The notes beneath the pieces were generated by a model that saw only the letters and a program-made list of their open reading frames with translations, did not search any database and was not told where the DNA came from. Made by a program: the position numbers and the translations under genes. 64,000 bases of DNA from assembly GCF_030690345.1 (NCBI RefSeq), contig NZ_JAUYGV010000001.1:744001-808000 (forward strand). The letters run 5' to 3'. Shown piece by piece: positions 1-8,825 of this stretch. This DNA is from Rheinheimera sp. (GTDB lineage: Bacteria > Pseudomonadota > Gammaproteobacteria > Enterobacterales > Alteromonadaceae). Each line of letters begins with the position of its first letter. Position 1 is the first letter of the stretch.

Positions 1-494
1 GCTTTAAACCCCAGGGCCCAATGCAGTGTCGCCGGTAAGTGCTGATAGGAGTAAAACGGCGTTGACAAATAACATACGCTGGCAAACAGCCAACCCGGAG
101 GCCACTCAGTAAGCTCAGCAGCGCGACGCATTATTTCGTTCGCAATGTTGCCACCATGTGAATGTCCGATAAGGTGAAAATATACCGGCGTCTTTAAATA
201 ACCGGAATAATATGCAGCTTTGCCGTTAGCGCCACATAAACGCTCAGCCAAATAAGTGCCGGCAATCCGACGCTTTGCTGCAGTATTATCACCACTCCAG
301 CCATGAGCATCAAAAATAGCCACATTAGCAAACTGCTGCGTAACGTGTTTTAGCGCTTGCATAAACTCCGGGTATTGCTGCCAGTAATTATTGTCACCAT
401 AACTGGCCGCACGACCGCCACTAATATTAAAAGGATTAACAGTACCCGCCAGCATCACGATAATATGCTTTGCTCCTGTCCGGTTGCTACCCAT
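1..494 (-). CDS. Putative alpha/beta-hydrolase (lipase/esterase-like), 3' end missing
   Basis: The minus strand is open from an ATG at 494 to the window edge, giving 164 residues with the C-terminus cut off. Around residues 125-130 it carries the nucleophile elbow GHSHGGN inside HLIGHSHGGNIANEI, the typical Gly-X-Ser-X-Gly turn of alpha/beta hydrolases, with Ser as presumed nucleophile. An in-frame stop lies two codons before the ATG, and a GAGGG purine run precedes it, so this start is well fixed. There is no signal peptide. The segment before the elbow (IFDAHGWSGDNTAAKRRIAG) suggests a PGAP1/lipase-like fold. The Asp and His of the triad would lie beyond the edge. The substrate is unknown. 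Confidence 0.7.
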   Translation of the reverse strand, partial: MGSNRTGAKHIIVMLAGTVNPFNISGGRAASYGDNNYWQQYPEFMQALKHVTQQFANVAIFDAHGWSGDNTAAKRRIAGTYLAERLCGANGKAAYYSGYLKTPVYFHLIGHSHGGNIANEIMRRAAELTEWPPGWLFASVCYLSTPFYSYQHLPATLHWALGFK

Positions 495-664
495 TGCTTA
501 AAGCCCTCAGTCTGCACAATACTGAGCAAAGCTTACCGGCAATATATTCTGAGCTAACCAGGAAACGCTTCCCGCGCGCAGTGCCGGCAGTTTCGCTGTA
601 CAGCTGCGGCCTTAATTCATTTTACGCACTAGTAGCGTGACGGCTGTCAGCTGACTACACTTGA

Positions 665-678
665 GCTGTCATGACAGC
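665..678. repeat. Perfect 14-bp palindrome over a start codon
   Basis: GCTGTCATGACAGC reads the same on both strands and has the ATG of the downstream GGDEF gene at its centre. A related half-site (GGCTGTCAGCTGAC) lies about 20 bases upstream. It could be an operator or could fold in the mRNA over the start codon. No function is demonstrated. Confidence 0.5.
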
Positions 679-2368
679 GAAATCGCCGCATCTGCATCGC
701 GGAGCAAACCTGATCCAAATGTTGGACCCTTTGGCCACAAACTGGAATCAGACTTTGCCTGCACCTGATAATACGGTAACCGGTAAACTGGTTGCTGCAC
801 TCGACTTTACCCTGTTAAATCAGCTGTTCGAAAACTTTTTACAGGTAATGGATATTCCCATTGCGCTGATCGATTTGCACGGCAAAGTGCTGGCGTCATC
901 GCGCTGGCAACGTGCCTGTATTCAGTTTCATCGTCAGGCAGAGCCGACACTGCAACGCTGCCTGGAAAGCGACCGTGACCTGGCGTTGCAACTGCAGCAA
1001 GGCAAAAATTACTCAATCTACCGTTGCCGCAATGGTCTGACCGATTGTGCCACGCCGATTATTATGGACGGTGAACATATCGCCAATTTGTTTATTGGTC
1101 AGTTTTTATTGCATGAACCCGACCCGGCTTATTTTAGCGCCCAAGCTGCAGAAGCCGGTTTTAATACAGCTGACTACCTTTCTGCCCTGGCCGACGTGCC
1201 TATTGTTGACGAAGCCAAACTGCCGGCGATGTTGAATATGCTGGCTTCTTTAGCACAACAAATCACCGAGCTGAGTCTGGTTAACTCACGTTATCAGCAG
1301 CATCTGCAGCACACTGAGCAACAGGTACTGCAGCGTACACAGCAGCTGACACTACAAAATCAAATTTTAAGCCAGATCAGTGAAGGTGCGGCGCTAAAAA
1401 CGGTATTACATAATTTGGTTACTCAGGTAGAGCTGCTGCACCCCAACATGCTGTGTTCAATTTTACTGTTGGATGAAGGCGGCACGACATTACGTCATGG
1501 TGCCGCGCCGTCAATGCCGGAAGCCTATAATCAGGCATTGGACGGCATTACTATCGGTGTTGGTGTCGGCTCTTGCGGCACCGCCGCCAGTACCGGTGAA
1601 ACCGTGATCGTAACGGATATTAACAGCCATCCATACTGGCAACCCTATCAGGCACTGGCTCAGTTGGCAGATGTTAAAGCCTGCTGGTCACAACCGGTAA
1701 AAAATGCCCAAGGTAAAGTATTGGGCACTTTTGCTATCTATCACCATCAGCCAACTGAGCCATCAGCTGAGTTACTGGAAAAGATTAAAACCTATGGCAA
1801 TTTGGCTGAATTGGCGATTAGCCGCAGCCTCAGTGCCACGCAAATCCGCCAGCTGGCGTTTTATGACAGCCTTACCGGATTAGCCAACCGGCGCTTACTG
1901 GAAGAGCACTTGCTGCAAGCCATGGCGTCAAGCAAGCGTAACCAACAGTACTGCGGCCTGATGTTTATCGATCTGGATAATTTTAAACCGGTTAACGACA
2001 TCTACGGCCATAAAACCGGCGATACTTTACTGACTGAAGTAGCAAGACGCCTGCAATCTGCTGTGCGCTCTGCAGATACCGTGGCCCGCTTTGGCGGCGA
2101 TGAATTTATTGTGTTGTTACGCGATATTGATACTGATGCCGGACGCAGCAAACTGCATATGCAGCAAATAGCCGGCAAAATTGCCCATGAACTGGCGCGG
2201 CCCTACCCCTTGTCGGACCACAGCATGCATCAATGTGCCTGCAGCATCGGCCTGGTATTATTTTTGGGCGAGGCCAACAGTGATGATTTACTGCGGCAAG
2301 CCGACAGCGCTATGTACCTGGCCAAACGCCAGGGCCAGAACCAACCTTGCTGGTTTAGCCCGCCATAA
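671..2368 (+). CDS. PocR-GAF-GGDEF diguanylate cyclase
   Basis: The 565-residue product has three parts. Residues about 50-215 look like a PocR-type ligand-sensing domain, with cysteines in RACIQF, RCLESD, YRCRNGLTDCA. A short coiled linker follows, then a GAF domain (about 235-390, with VGVGSCGTAA) and a C-terminal GGDEF domain (about 395-560). The active-site FGGDEF is intact near residue 475. An RSAD I-site lies five residues before it, so product inhibition by c-di-GMP is expected. There is no membrane segment, so this should be a cytosolic cyclase making c-di-GMP from two GTP. The start at 671 lacks a strong ribosome site; an ATG at 719 is the alternative. The signal sensed is unknown. 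Confidence 0.85.
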   Translation: MTAKSPHLHRGANLIQMLDPLATNWNQTLPAPDNTVTGKLVAALDFTLLNQLFENFLQVMDIPIALIDLHGKVLASSRWQRACIQFHRQAEPTLQRCLESDRDLALQLQQGKNYSIYRCRNGLTDCATPIIMDGEHIANLFIGQFLLHEPDPAYFSAQAAEAGFNTADYLSALADVPIVDEAKLPAMLNMLASLAQQITELSLVNSRYQQHLQHTEQQVLQRTQQLTLQNQILSQISEGAALKTVLHNLVTQVELLHPNMLCSILLLDEGGTTLRHGAAPSMPEAYNQALDGITIGVGVGSCGTAASTGETVIVTDINSHPYWQPYQALAQLADVKACWSQPVKNAQGKVLGTFAIYHHQPTEPSAELLEKIKTYGNLAELAISRSLSATQIRQLAFYDSLTGLANRRLLEEHLLQAMASSKRNQQYCGLMFIDLDNFKPVNDIYGHKTGDTLLTEVARRLQSAVRSADTVARFGGDEFIVLLRDIDTDAGRSKLHMQQIAGKIAHELARPYPLSDHSMHQCACSIGLVLFLGEANSDDLLRQADSAMYLAKRQGQNQPCWFSPP

Positions 2369-2433
2369 AGCTGCACTGCCGCTTTACGGCGCAGCACCAG
2401 ACAAAATCATCGCAATAAAGTGTAACAGCCTTT

Positions 2434-2468
2434 GTCTGTGTCTTGACAAGCAGCGCTCTGACACAGAC
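2434..2468 (+). promoter_or_regulatory. Perfect 9-bp inverted repeat flanking a TTGACA box
   Basis: GTCTGTGTC (2434-2442) and GACACAGAC (2460-2468) are exact reverse complements separated by 17 bases that begin with a consensus -35 hexamer TTGACA (2443-2448). A TATAAA follows at 2470. The layout suits a repressor operator over the promoter of the S46 peptidase gene, which starts 57 bases downstream. The -35/-10 spacing to TATAAA is longer than ideal, so the promoter itself is tentative. Confidence 0.45.
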
Positions 2469-2525
2469 TATAAACCCCGTCTTACGTTTAACACTTCTGT
2501 TAACATTACAATAAAAAGAGTCGCT

Positions 2526-4679
2526 ATGAAAAAATCCATCTTAATGCTGGCCTTAGCCAGTAGTTTCGCTATCGCTGATGAAGGCATGTGGATGCCGCAG
2601 CAGTTACCGCAAATTGCCAACGAGTTAAAAGCTGCCGGCTTGCAACTGGACCCGGCCAGCTTGTCTAAACTAACCGAATTCCCTGCCGCAGCTATCGTTA
2701 GCCTGGGCGGGTGTTCAGCGTCTTTCGTGTCGCCAAATGGTTTGGTCGCCACTAACCATCACTGCGTATACGGCAGCATTGCGCACAACTCCACACCGGA
2801 AAATGACCTGCTGGCGAACGGCTTTTTAGCCAACACCCCGGCGGATGAAGTTGCCGCCGCACCGGGTAGCCGTATTTTTGTTACCAAGGCCGTAGATAAT
2901 GTCAGTGATAAAGTCATTGACGCTGCCACCGCCAAACTAAGCGGCAAAAAACGTATTGATGCCATTGAAGCTAACCAAAAAGCCATAGTCGCAGAGTGTG
3001 AGAAAGACGAAGGCCATCGCTGTACAGTAGCAGCCTACTACGGCAGCCTGGAGTTTTACCTGATTAAGCAGCTGGAAATTAAAGATGTGCGCTTGGTACA
3101 CGCCCCGGCTGAGGGTGTGGGCAAATTTGGTGGCGACACCGACAACTGGATGTGGCCGCGCCACACCGGCGATTACAGCTTCTACCGCGCTTATGTCAGC
3201 CCACAAGGCAAATCGGCAGATTACAGCGTGGATAACGTACCCTATAAACCGGATTATCACTTAACCCTGGCCAAAGACGGCTTAAAAGAAGGCGATTTTG
3301 TGATGGCGCTGGGCTACCCTGGCCGCACTAACCGTCACCGTTTGCCAACTGAAGTAAGCGAGACCTTTGAGTGGGCCTACCCTAATACCGTAGCGCACTT
3401 TAAAAATACGCTGGATATTATTGGTCGCGAAACAGCGAATGACAAAGACGCTGAGCTGAAATATGCCAGCCGCGTGGCCGGGTTAAACAACTATATGAAA
3501 AACCGTCAGGGCATGCTCGACAGCTTTGCCGGCAGTGATTTTTTAAGCCGCAAACAAGCTGAACATGCAGAACTAACTAAGTGGGTTAACAGCAGCCGTG
3601 ATAATAAAAAGGCTTATGCCGATGATTTAAAAACTATCGAAAAGCTGCTGAAACAGCGCCAGGAAAAAGATCGCAAAAACTATCTGCTGGATAATGCCAA
3701 ACCCCGGTTGTTAACGGTCGCCGGCGCTTTGTACCGGTTGGCTGAAGAAGGCACCAAGCCGGACGCCGAGCGTAAAGCCGGTTTCCAAAGCCGTGATTTA
3801 CCGCGCTACAAAGGTTTTGTAGCAGGCATGGCGCGTAACTTTGCTGAGAGCGTAGAAAAAGCACTCGACTTATACAACCTTAGTAAATACGCCGCTCAGC
3901 CGAAAAAACTGCGCGATGCGGAGTTTGATAAAGTTATGGGCATTAAAGATGGCATGAGCGAGCAGCAGCTGAGCACATTGATTAACAGCTGGTACGCTAA
4001 TAGCGGCTTAACAGACGCGGAAAAACGTACGGCGCTGTTGGAGATGACCCCGGAGCAGTTTGCCCAAAGCGATGATGCCTTTGTTAAAGCAGCAGTAGCG
4101 CTGCACAAATGGCACCTGAAGCAGGAAGCGGCAGAGGAAGAGCTGGCCGGTAAAATTCAACAAGCCTATGCCAGCTATATGCGGGCTAAAATTGCCTTTA
4201 TGCAGTCTAAAGGCCAGGCTGTTTACCCGGATGCTAACAGCACCCTGCGCGTAACCTACGGTAATGTGAAAGGCCGTGGCCACGGTAACGAAGACGGCAA
4301 CGCCTGGGCAGCCTTTACTACGCTGCGCGGTATTACGGCCAAAGCTACCGGAGAAGGTGAATTTAACGCACCGCAAAAACAACTGGATGCGATTAACGCC
4401 AAACAATACGGCCCTTACAAAGTAGAGAGCTTAAATTCGGTGCCGGTCAATTACCTGGCCACGCTGGACATTACCGGCGGCAACTCTGGCTCAGCGGTGC
4501 TGAACGGCAAAGCAGAACTGGTTGGCCTGGCGTTCGACGGCACGCTGGACTCGATTATTTCTGACTGGGATTACAACCCGGACAACACCCGCTCTATTCA
4601 GGTCGATCATCGTTTTATGCTGTGGCAAATGCAGCTGGACGGTGCTGATAACCTGTTAAAAGAAATGGGTGTTAAGTAG
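2526..4679 (+). CDS. S46 family serine peptidase (DPP7/DPP11-type dipeptidyl-peptidase)
   Basis: The 717-residue product starts with a signal peptide (MKKSILMLALASSFAIA), so it should act in the periplasm or outside. It shows the S46 chymotrypsin-like triad: His in TNHHC near residue 78, Asp in GGDTDNW near residue 204, and Ser654 in GGNSGSAV. The length matches the family. Family members remove dipeptides from peptide N-termini. Residue 672, 18 after the catalytic Ser, is Gly, the position where DPP7 has Gly and DPP11 has Arg, so hydrophobic P1 preference is inferred. An open frame extends upstream to 2181, but that part overlaps the GGDEF gene and the signal peptide fixes the start at 2526. 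A terminator lies at 4815-4840. Confidence 0.9.
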   Translation: MKKSILMLALASSFAIADEGMWMPQQLPQIANELKAAGLQLDPASLSKLTEFPAAAIVSLGGCSASFVSPNGLVATNHHCVYGSIAHNSTPENDLLANGFLANTPADEVAAAPGSRIFVTKAVDNVSDKVIDAATAKLSGKKRIDAIEANQKAIVAECEKDEGHRCTVAAYYGSLEFYLIKQLEIKDVRLVHAPAEGVGKFGGDTDNWMWPRHTGDYSFYRAYVSPQGKSADYSVDNVPYKPDYHLTLAKDGLKEGDFVMALGYPGRTNRHRLPTEVSETFEWAYPNTVAHFKNTLDIIGRETANDKDAELKYASRVAGLNNYMKNRQGMLDSFAGSDFLSRKQAEHAELTKWVNSSRDNKKAYADDLKTIEKLLKQRQEKDRKNYLLDNAKPRLLTVAGALYRLAEEGTKPDAERKAGFQSRDLPRYKGFVAGMARNFAESVEKALDLYNLSKYAAQPKKLRDAEFDKVMGIKDGMSEQQLSTLINSWYANSGLTDAEKRTALLEMTPEQFAQSDDAFVKAAVALHKWHLKQEAAEEELAGKIQQAYASYMRAKIAFMQSKGQAVYPDANSTLRVTYGNVKGRGHGNEDGNAWAAFTTLRGITAKATGEGEFNAPQKQLDAINAKQYGPYKVESLNSVPVNYLATLDITGGNSGSAVLNGKAELVGLAFDGTLDSIISDWDYNPDNTRSIQVDHRFMLWQMQLDGADNLLKEMGVK

Positions 4680-4683
4680 CCGA

Positions 4684-4806
4684 TTAAGCGGAACCTGCAA
4701 GCGAGCAGAGGTTTACTCTAAGCCAACCGTTGCAGGCCAGGATGGCCGAATCGAGCCCCCAGGGAAGGGTTTACGGCGTGTTGGCGTGAGTAAACCGGCG
4801 CGAACA
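4684..4806 (+). repeat. Structured non-coding element, possible dispersed repeat
   Basis: This non-coding stretch between the S46 gene and its terminator holds two nested-looking hairpins. CCTGCAA (4694-4700) pairs with TTGCAGG (4730-4736), and GGTTTAC (4768-4774) pairs with GTAAACC (4790-4796). A pyrimidine/purine-rich stretch (GAGCCCCCAGGGAAGGG) lies between them. Its layout resembles a REP-like palindromic unit, but no second copy occurs in this window, so repeat status is only inferred. Confidence 0.4.
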
Positions 4807-4814
4807 TTACCCGT

Positions 4815-4840
4815 AAGCCAGCTGCAAAGCTGGCTTTTTT
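4815..4840 (+). terminator. Rho-independent terminator after the S46 peptidase
   Basis: AAGCCAGC pairs with GCTGGCTT around a TGCAAA loop and is followed by a T run on the plus strand. It overlaps the last bases of the convergent CBS gene. Confidence 0.75.
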
Positions 4841-5267
4841 ATTGCTTTTCCAATAACTCTGCCGCCAGCCGGACAAAATCTGACGACGTTAAAATACCTT
4901 TTAGCTTATTGTTTTCGTCTACTACCGGCATGCAACCATGGCGGTTTTTAACAAAAAAGCCGGCCACTTCTTTTAACGACTGCTCAGGCGTAATGGCTGC
5001 AAAATCGGTTGCCATCATATCGGCCACCAGTTGCTGTTTTTCTTTGCGCTCCAGCGCAGTGGCGCCGAACTGCGCCATTAAGCCCATTACTTTGGCGACC
5101 ATAATTTTCTGCGTCAGCATGCCCACCAGTTCGCCTTTAGTGTCAATCACCGGAATATGGCGGATATTTTTTTCCCGCATTAAATCATGCGCATCTTTTA
5201 AACTGGCATCCCGCGTTACACACAGCGGATCTATCGTCATTAATTGGGCAACAGTAGTGATAGCCAT
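4839..5267 (-). CDS. CBS-pair domain protein
   Basis: The product has 142 residues and consists almost wholly of two CBS motifs (Bateman module), about residues 8-60 and 85-142, with the typical HIPVID and GCMPVVDENN strands ending in LTSSDF. CBS pairs bind adenine nucleotides and usually regulate a partner; no catalytic domain is attached and the partner is not evident here. The start at 5267 (MAITTVAQ) is chosen because an AAAGGAG ribosome site lies just before it; a frame opening at 5288 would run through that site. A second stand-alone CBS protein lies at 9620-10051 and has the same arrangement. Confidence 0.85.
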   Translation of the reverse strand: MAITTVAQLMTIDPLCVTRDASLKDAHDLMREKNIRHIPVIDTKGELVGMLTQKIMVAKVMGLMAQFGATALERKEKQQLVADMMATDFAAITPEQSLKEVAGFFVKNRHGCMPVVDENNKLKGILTSSDFVRLAAELLEKQ

Positions 5268-5481
5268 ACATAGCTCCTTTAGCAGCATCTGAGTAATAAC
5301 TAATAGATATAGCGAAAAACGGCTGCCGCTGCACCGAACTGGATCAAGTTTTTCTGCGTACGGTGATTAAAACCAGCCAGTTTTGCGAAAACTAAAAAAT
5401 ATAAATCTGATCTTATTCAGCCGGTGCGGCGTTTTTATAAGCGATTTTTATATCTAACTTTGTGCTAAAAAAGGAAACATT

Positions 5482-5970
5482 ATGAAACTGTCACACCTTA
5501 TTACCGGTTCTTTGTTACTCGGCTCGCTGCTGGTTACAGCCCAGGCGCACAATCACAAAATGAAAGCGGATATTGTTGACACTGCAGTTGCTGCCGGCAA
5601 CTTCTCTACGCTGGTAACTGCGGTACAAGCTGCTGAGCTGGTTGACACACTGAAAAGTAAAGGCCCGTTCACGGTATTTGCACCAAACGATGCCGCTTTT
5701 GCCAAGATCCCGGCAGCAGATTTAAATGCGCTGGTAGCAGATAAAGCAGCACTTACTAAGGTGCTGACGTACCATGTCGTAGCAGGCAAAGTAATGGCTG
5801 CCGATGTAGTCAAGCTAACCTCGGCTAAAACCGTGCAGGGCCAGGACTTAGCTATTGAAGTAAAAGACGGCAAAGTCTATGTTAACGGTGCTCAGGTTAT
5901 TGCTACCGACATAGAAACCAGCAATGGCGTGATCCACGTTTTAGACAGTGTAGTCATGCCTAAGTCTTAG
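5482..5970 (+). CDS. Secreted fasciclin (FAS1) domain protein
   Basis: The 162-residue product has a signal peptide ([20 protein letters not shown], cleavage near AQA-H) and one FAS1 domain filling the rest. The hallmarks are [13 protein letters not shown] (H1-like motif), LTYHVV and the closing [14 protein letters not shown]. Bacterial single-FAS1 proteins are extracellular or periplasmic and often linked to adhesion, but the ligand is unknown. AAAGGAAA precedes the ATG. The gene is monocistronic, with 214 bases of upstream space shared with the divergent CBS gene and only 8 bases to the convergent exporter gene. Confidence 0.88.
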   Translation: MKLSHLITGSLLLGSLLVTAQAHNHKMKADIVDTAVAAGNFSTLVTAVQAAELVDTLKSKGPFTVFAPNDAAFAKIPAADLNALVADKAALTKVLTYHVVAGKVMAADVVKLTSAKTVQGQDLAIEVKDGKVYVNGAQVIATDIETSNGVIHVLDSVVMPKS

Positions 5971-5978
5971 TAAGATTG

Positions 5979-6863
5979 CTATACGTTCTCTGTGGCGGGC
6001 TTCGCCGCAGAGGGCGTTAACGAGCTGCCGACAGAGGCCAGAATAACTAAACCAATTGCCAGCCACTGCCATACTGTTAACAGCTCGGCCAGAATCAAAA
6101 AACCAGCCAAAGCCGCAATAGCCGGCTCCATGCTCATAAACACACTAAAGTTTTGTGATGTCATATTTCTAAGCGCTACCATCTCTAATGAATACGGTAA
6201 GGCGCTGGATAAAATACCCACTACCAGCCCCAACGGCAACACTTCCCAACTCAGCAGCGCCATACCCTGACTTATAGCGCCTATCGGCACCAAAAACGCT
6301 GCCGCCACCGTCATGCCCAGCGCCACCGTAATGCCGCCAGAGGCCTGCGCGTTGGTTCTTTTACCAAATAATATATAGCCTGCCCAGCACGCTCCGGCTG
6401 CCAGTGCCAACACCACACCAACCGGATCTAATGCATCCACACCGCGCATATCCGGCAACAACAATAAAATACCGGCGATGGCAAAACCGACCCAGATTAA
6501 ATCGCGCTTACGCCTGGAGGAAAACAGCGCCACAGCTAAAGGCCCGGTAAACTCCAGCGCCACACCAATACCAAGCGGAATACGCGCTATAGCCAGATAA
6601 AACAAAATATTCATTCCGCCAAGACATACGCCATAAGTAACGATAGCAGCCCAGTCGCGCCTGGTATTTGGCAAGCTGCGCCATGGCCGGAACACCAGCC
6701 ACAGTACCAGCGCCGAAAAACCCAACCGCAGCGCGGTAGTGCCCTCAGGGCCAATCAGCGGAAACAGCTGCTTGGCAATAGAGGCACCGGATTGAATAGT
6801 CAGCATCGCCAACAGCACACTGACAACCGCCACCAGCAAGGTGCGATTAACGGGTATCGACAT
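5979..6863 (-). CDS. EamA/DMT family exporter, RhtA-like
   Basis: The 294-residue inner-membrane protein has about ten hydrophobic helices in two EamA halves. The first helix region, with QSGASIAKQLFPLIG, resembles RhtA, the E. coli exporter of threonine and homoserine, so amino-acid efflux is inferred. The ATG at 6863 (MSIPVNRT) is preferred. An in-frame GTG at 6881 has no better ribosome site, so the start is uncertain by six codons. It is convergent with the fasciclin gene. Confidence 0.8.
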   Translation of the reverse strand: MSIPVNRTLLVAVVSVLLAMLTIQSGASIAKQLFPLIGPEGTTALRLGFSALVLWLVFRPWRSLPNTRRDWAAIVTYGVCLGGMNILFYLAIARIPLGIGVALEFTGPLAVALFSSRRKRDLIWVGFAIAGILLLLPDMRGVDALDPVGVVLALAAGACWAGYILFGKRTNAQASGGITVALGMTVAAAFLVPIGAISQGMALLSWEVLPLGLVVGILSSALPYSLEMVALRNMTSQNFSVFMSMEPAIAALAGFLILAELLTVWQWLAIGLVILASVGSSLTPSAAKPATENV

Positions 6864-7083
6864 AGTACGTATAACCTGCACAGAAACACGGCAAAGGGTA
6901 AGGCGTTTATTGTAGCTTGCCGGGCATGGCTAAGGTAAGCCGCACTGCACTCTGATGCGTCGTTCTTGCGTTATTACAGGGCAAAATGCCGGCCGGCATC
7001 AAGAGCGCTGCACAGAGGCTGACACCGCAGCGTCATCTGAATTTCATTATCCGGCAATATGTTAGCGGCAAATTAATAGCTGT

Positions 7084-7120
7084 TGTGCCGCGACAACAGT
7101 GTTGTAGTGTCGCTGGCACA
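7084..7120 (+). promoter_or_regulatory. Imperfect 12-bp inverted repeat in a 327-base leader
   Basis: TGTGCCGCGACA (7084-7095) faces TGTCGCTGGCACA (7108-7120), matching except for one extra T, with a 12-base loop. It sits about 70 bases before the DUF3422 start, in the 6864-7190 gap between divergent genes. Nothing else recognisable was found in that gap; a frame opening at 7083 covers the hairpin but has no ribosome site. Confidence 0.4.
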
Positions 7121-7190
7121 GTATCTGCTTAAGCACTGTAACGGTATCTGTGCTCATTCCCCGCATTTTCTCATACCTGGGAGCATTAAT

Positions 7191-8474
7191 ATGACCGGAC
7201 TACACAACCGCAGCCATCCACTGCGCGATGTACTGGATAAAGAGTTACAACAACGCACTTTTCCGGCGTTAACAGCGCCTTGCCGGCTGTGCCAGTTTAT
7301 GTTGACGGTGTCGCCAGCGTCGCGCAGCAGTGAGCTGAGCTTTATGCAGCAAATGGCCAGAGCGCAAGGCAGCCATTTCAGTGAAACCGACCACGATATT
7401 AACCTGCCGTTGTTTGGCGGCACGCTGCGCTTTGAAAAACACGGTGAATTTTCCAGCTATGTGTTTATTCAGCCCGGCAGCGAAAAACAGCTGTTTGACG
7501 ATCCGCTGGATTTTTTACCGCACAAAACCTGGCTGGATGAAATTCCGGGGCAAATTTTCCGCGTGGTGCAACTAAGTGTGGTGACTCCGGTGCAGCTCAA
7601 AGTGAACGGCAATATTGATAAGCTGTTTAATCCGGATAACTGTATCAGCAGCCAGTTAGCCGGGCAAAAGGCACGCATTTGGACCGACTTTCAAAAACAT
7701 GCCGAAGGCGCCGGCCGCATGTTGTTGCTGGATCAGGGTTTAAGCCCGGCAGCCTTGGGCCGTTTGGTACAGCAGCTGTTTGACCTGGGTAACTACCGTA
7801 AGCTGTCGCTGTTGGGCTGGCCAATGTCGCGCCAGGCGCTGGCCAAGCTTAATCTGTTGGAGCAACAACTGTCTGATATTACCCAGCGTATTGAGCACCA
7901 ACGCAGCGATGACGAACGCTTGCTGAATGAAATTACCACTATGGCGGCGCAAACCGAGCATTTAATTGCTGAAACCAGCTCGCGCCTGCAGGCCACCGCC
8001 GCTTATTATCAGCTTACGCTGGATCGGATAAAAGGCTTAAACGAAACGCCGATAGAGGGCTTGTTATCGTTGCAGGATTTTACCGAGCGGCGCTTAACAC
8101 CGGCATTTCGGACCAGTGAGTCGGTGGTGTTCCGGCAAAATGCGCTGTCCGGCCGGCTGGGCCGCTCTACCGAGTTGTTGCGCACCAGAATTAACTTAAA
8201 GTTAGAGCAACAGAATCAGCAATTACTAGCCTCGATGGATAAACGCGCTAAGCTGCAACTGAATATGCAGCAAATGGTAGAAGGCTTGTCACTGGTGGCC
8301 ATCAGCTACTATGCCGTGCAGTTAGCTGACAAAGCGCTGCAAGCGTTACACTATTGGTTACCCGGGGTTAATGTCAGTAAGTGGCAGAGCATCAGCCTGC
8401 CGCTGGTTGTGGTAATGGTTGGTGTTGTGCTGTGGTGGATAAACCGTCAGTTGCACCGCGAAAAGTCGGCCTGA
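7191..8474 (+). CDS. DUF3422 family membrane protein
   Basis: The product has 427 residues. Residues 1-200 form a soluble domain (start HPLRDVLDKELQQRTFPAL, typical of DUF3422). Residues about 215-350 are rich in Gln, Leu and Glu and look coiled-coil. The C-terminus has two hydrophobic stretches (around GLSLVAISYYAVQLA and SLPLVVVMVGVVLWWI). The family is uncharacterised and thought to be a membrane-anchored egghead-like protein; no reaction can be assigned. The ATG at 7191 is preceded by GGGAG with good spacing, whereas an open frame back to 7083 lacks one. The stop lies 11 bases from the convergent YkgJ gene. Confidence 0.8.
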   Translation: MTGLHNRSHPLRDVLDKELQQRTFPALTAPCRLCQFMLTVSPASRSSELSFMQQMARAQGSHFSETDHDINLPLFGGTLRFEKHGEFSSYVFIQPGSEKQLFDDPLDFLPHKTWLDEIPGQIFRVVQLSVVTPVQLKVNGNIDKLFNPDNCISSQLAGQKARIWTDFQKHAEGAGRMLLLDQGLSPAALGRLVQQLFDLGNYRKLSLLGWPMSRQALAKLNLLEQQLSDITQRIEHQRSDDERLLNEITTMAAQTEHLIAETSSRLQATAAYYQLTLDRIKGLNETPIEGLLSLQDFTERRLTPAFRTSESVVFRQNALSGRLGRSTELLRTRINLKLEQQNQQLLASMDKRAKLQLNMQQMVEGLSLVAISYYAVQLADKALQALHYWLPGVNVSKWQSISLPLVVVMVGVVLWWINRQLHREKSA

Positions 8475-8485
8475 GTGGCGGCCGC

Positions 8486-8779
8486 TTATCCGTTGTGTGC
8501 CGAGCGCTCGTCCAGGCATTCGTACGAGCCCATTTCAAACTCGCGGCAAATCCATGGCCTGTTGTCATAGATTGTACAGTCGAAAGTGTCGCGATCTAAC
8601 GCCGAGCACCAACCATCGGCCAGCCGGCGCATAGTTTCGCCGCCTCTGGCATCCACCGCTATATGCTCTGCCGGCACTCCGGTGTCAGAAATAATCATCA
8701 CTTCCAACCGGCAACAACTGGCGCGGCAGTTAGCACAACTTACCTGCGCGGCCGGCACATTTGTTATTTCAATCTGCAT
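8486..8779 (-). CDS. YkgJ-type cysteine cluster protein
   Basis: The 97-residue protein has the cysteine spacing of the YkgJ/CxxCxxCC family: CANCRASCC near the N-terminus, then CSALD, DCTIYDNRPWIC and a late Cys (YEC). The family is presumed to bind zinc or an iron-sulfur cluster; function is not known. The ATG at 8779 is chosen over a TTG four codons upstream. It lies alone on the minus strand between two plus-strand genes. Confidence 0.82.
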   Translation of the reverse strand: MQIEITNVPAAQVSCANCRASCCRLEVMIISDTGVPAEHIAVDARGGETMRRLADGWCSALDRDTFDCTIYDNRPWICREFEMGSYECLDERSAHNG

Positions 8780-8825
8780 GTCTAACCACAATAACCCAAA
8801 TTGCTGCCATCATACCCTACTGCAG

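Noticed and set aside
2181-2525. Upstream extension of the S46 reading frame
   Set aside because: It runs inside the GGDEF gene in another frame; the signal peptide begins at 2526.
4669-5292. 207-codon plus-strand frame
   Set aside because: It lies over the structured element, the terminator and the antisense of the CBS gene, which has a clear domain and ribosome site.
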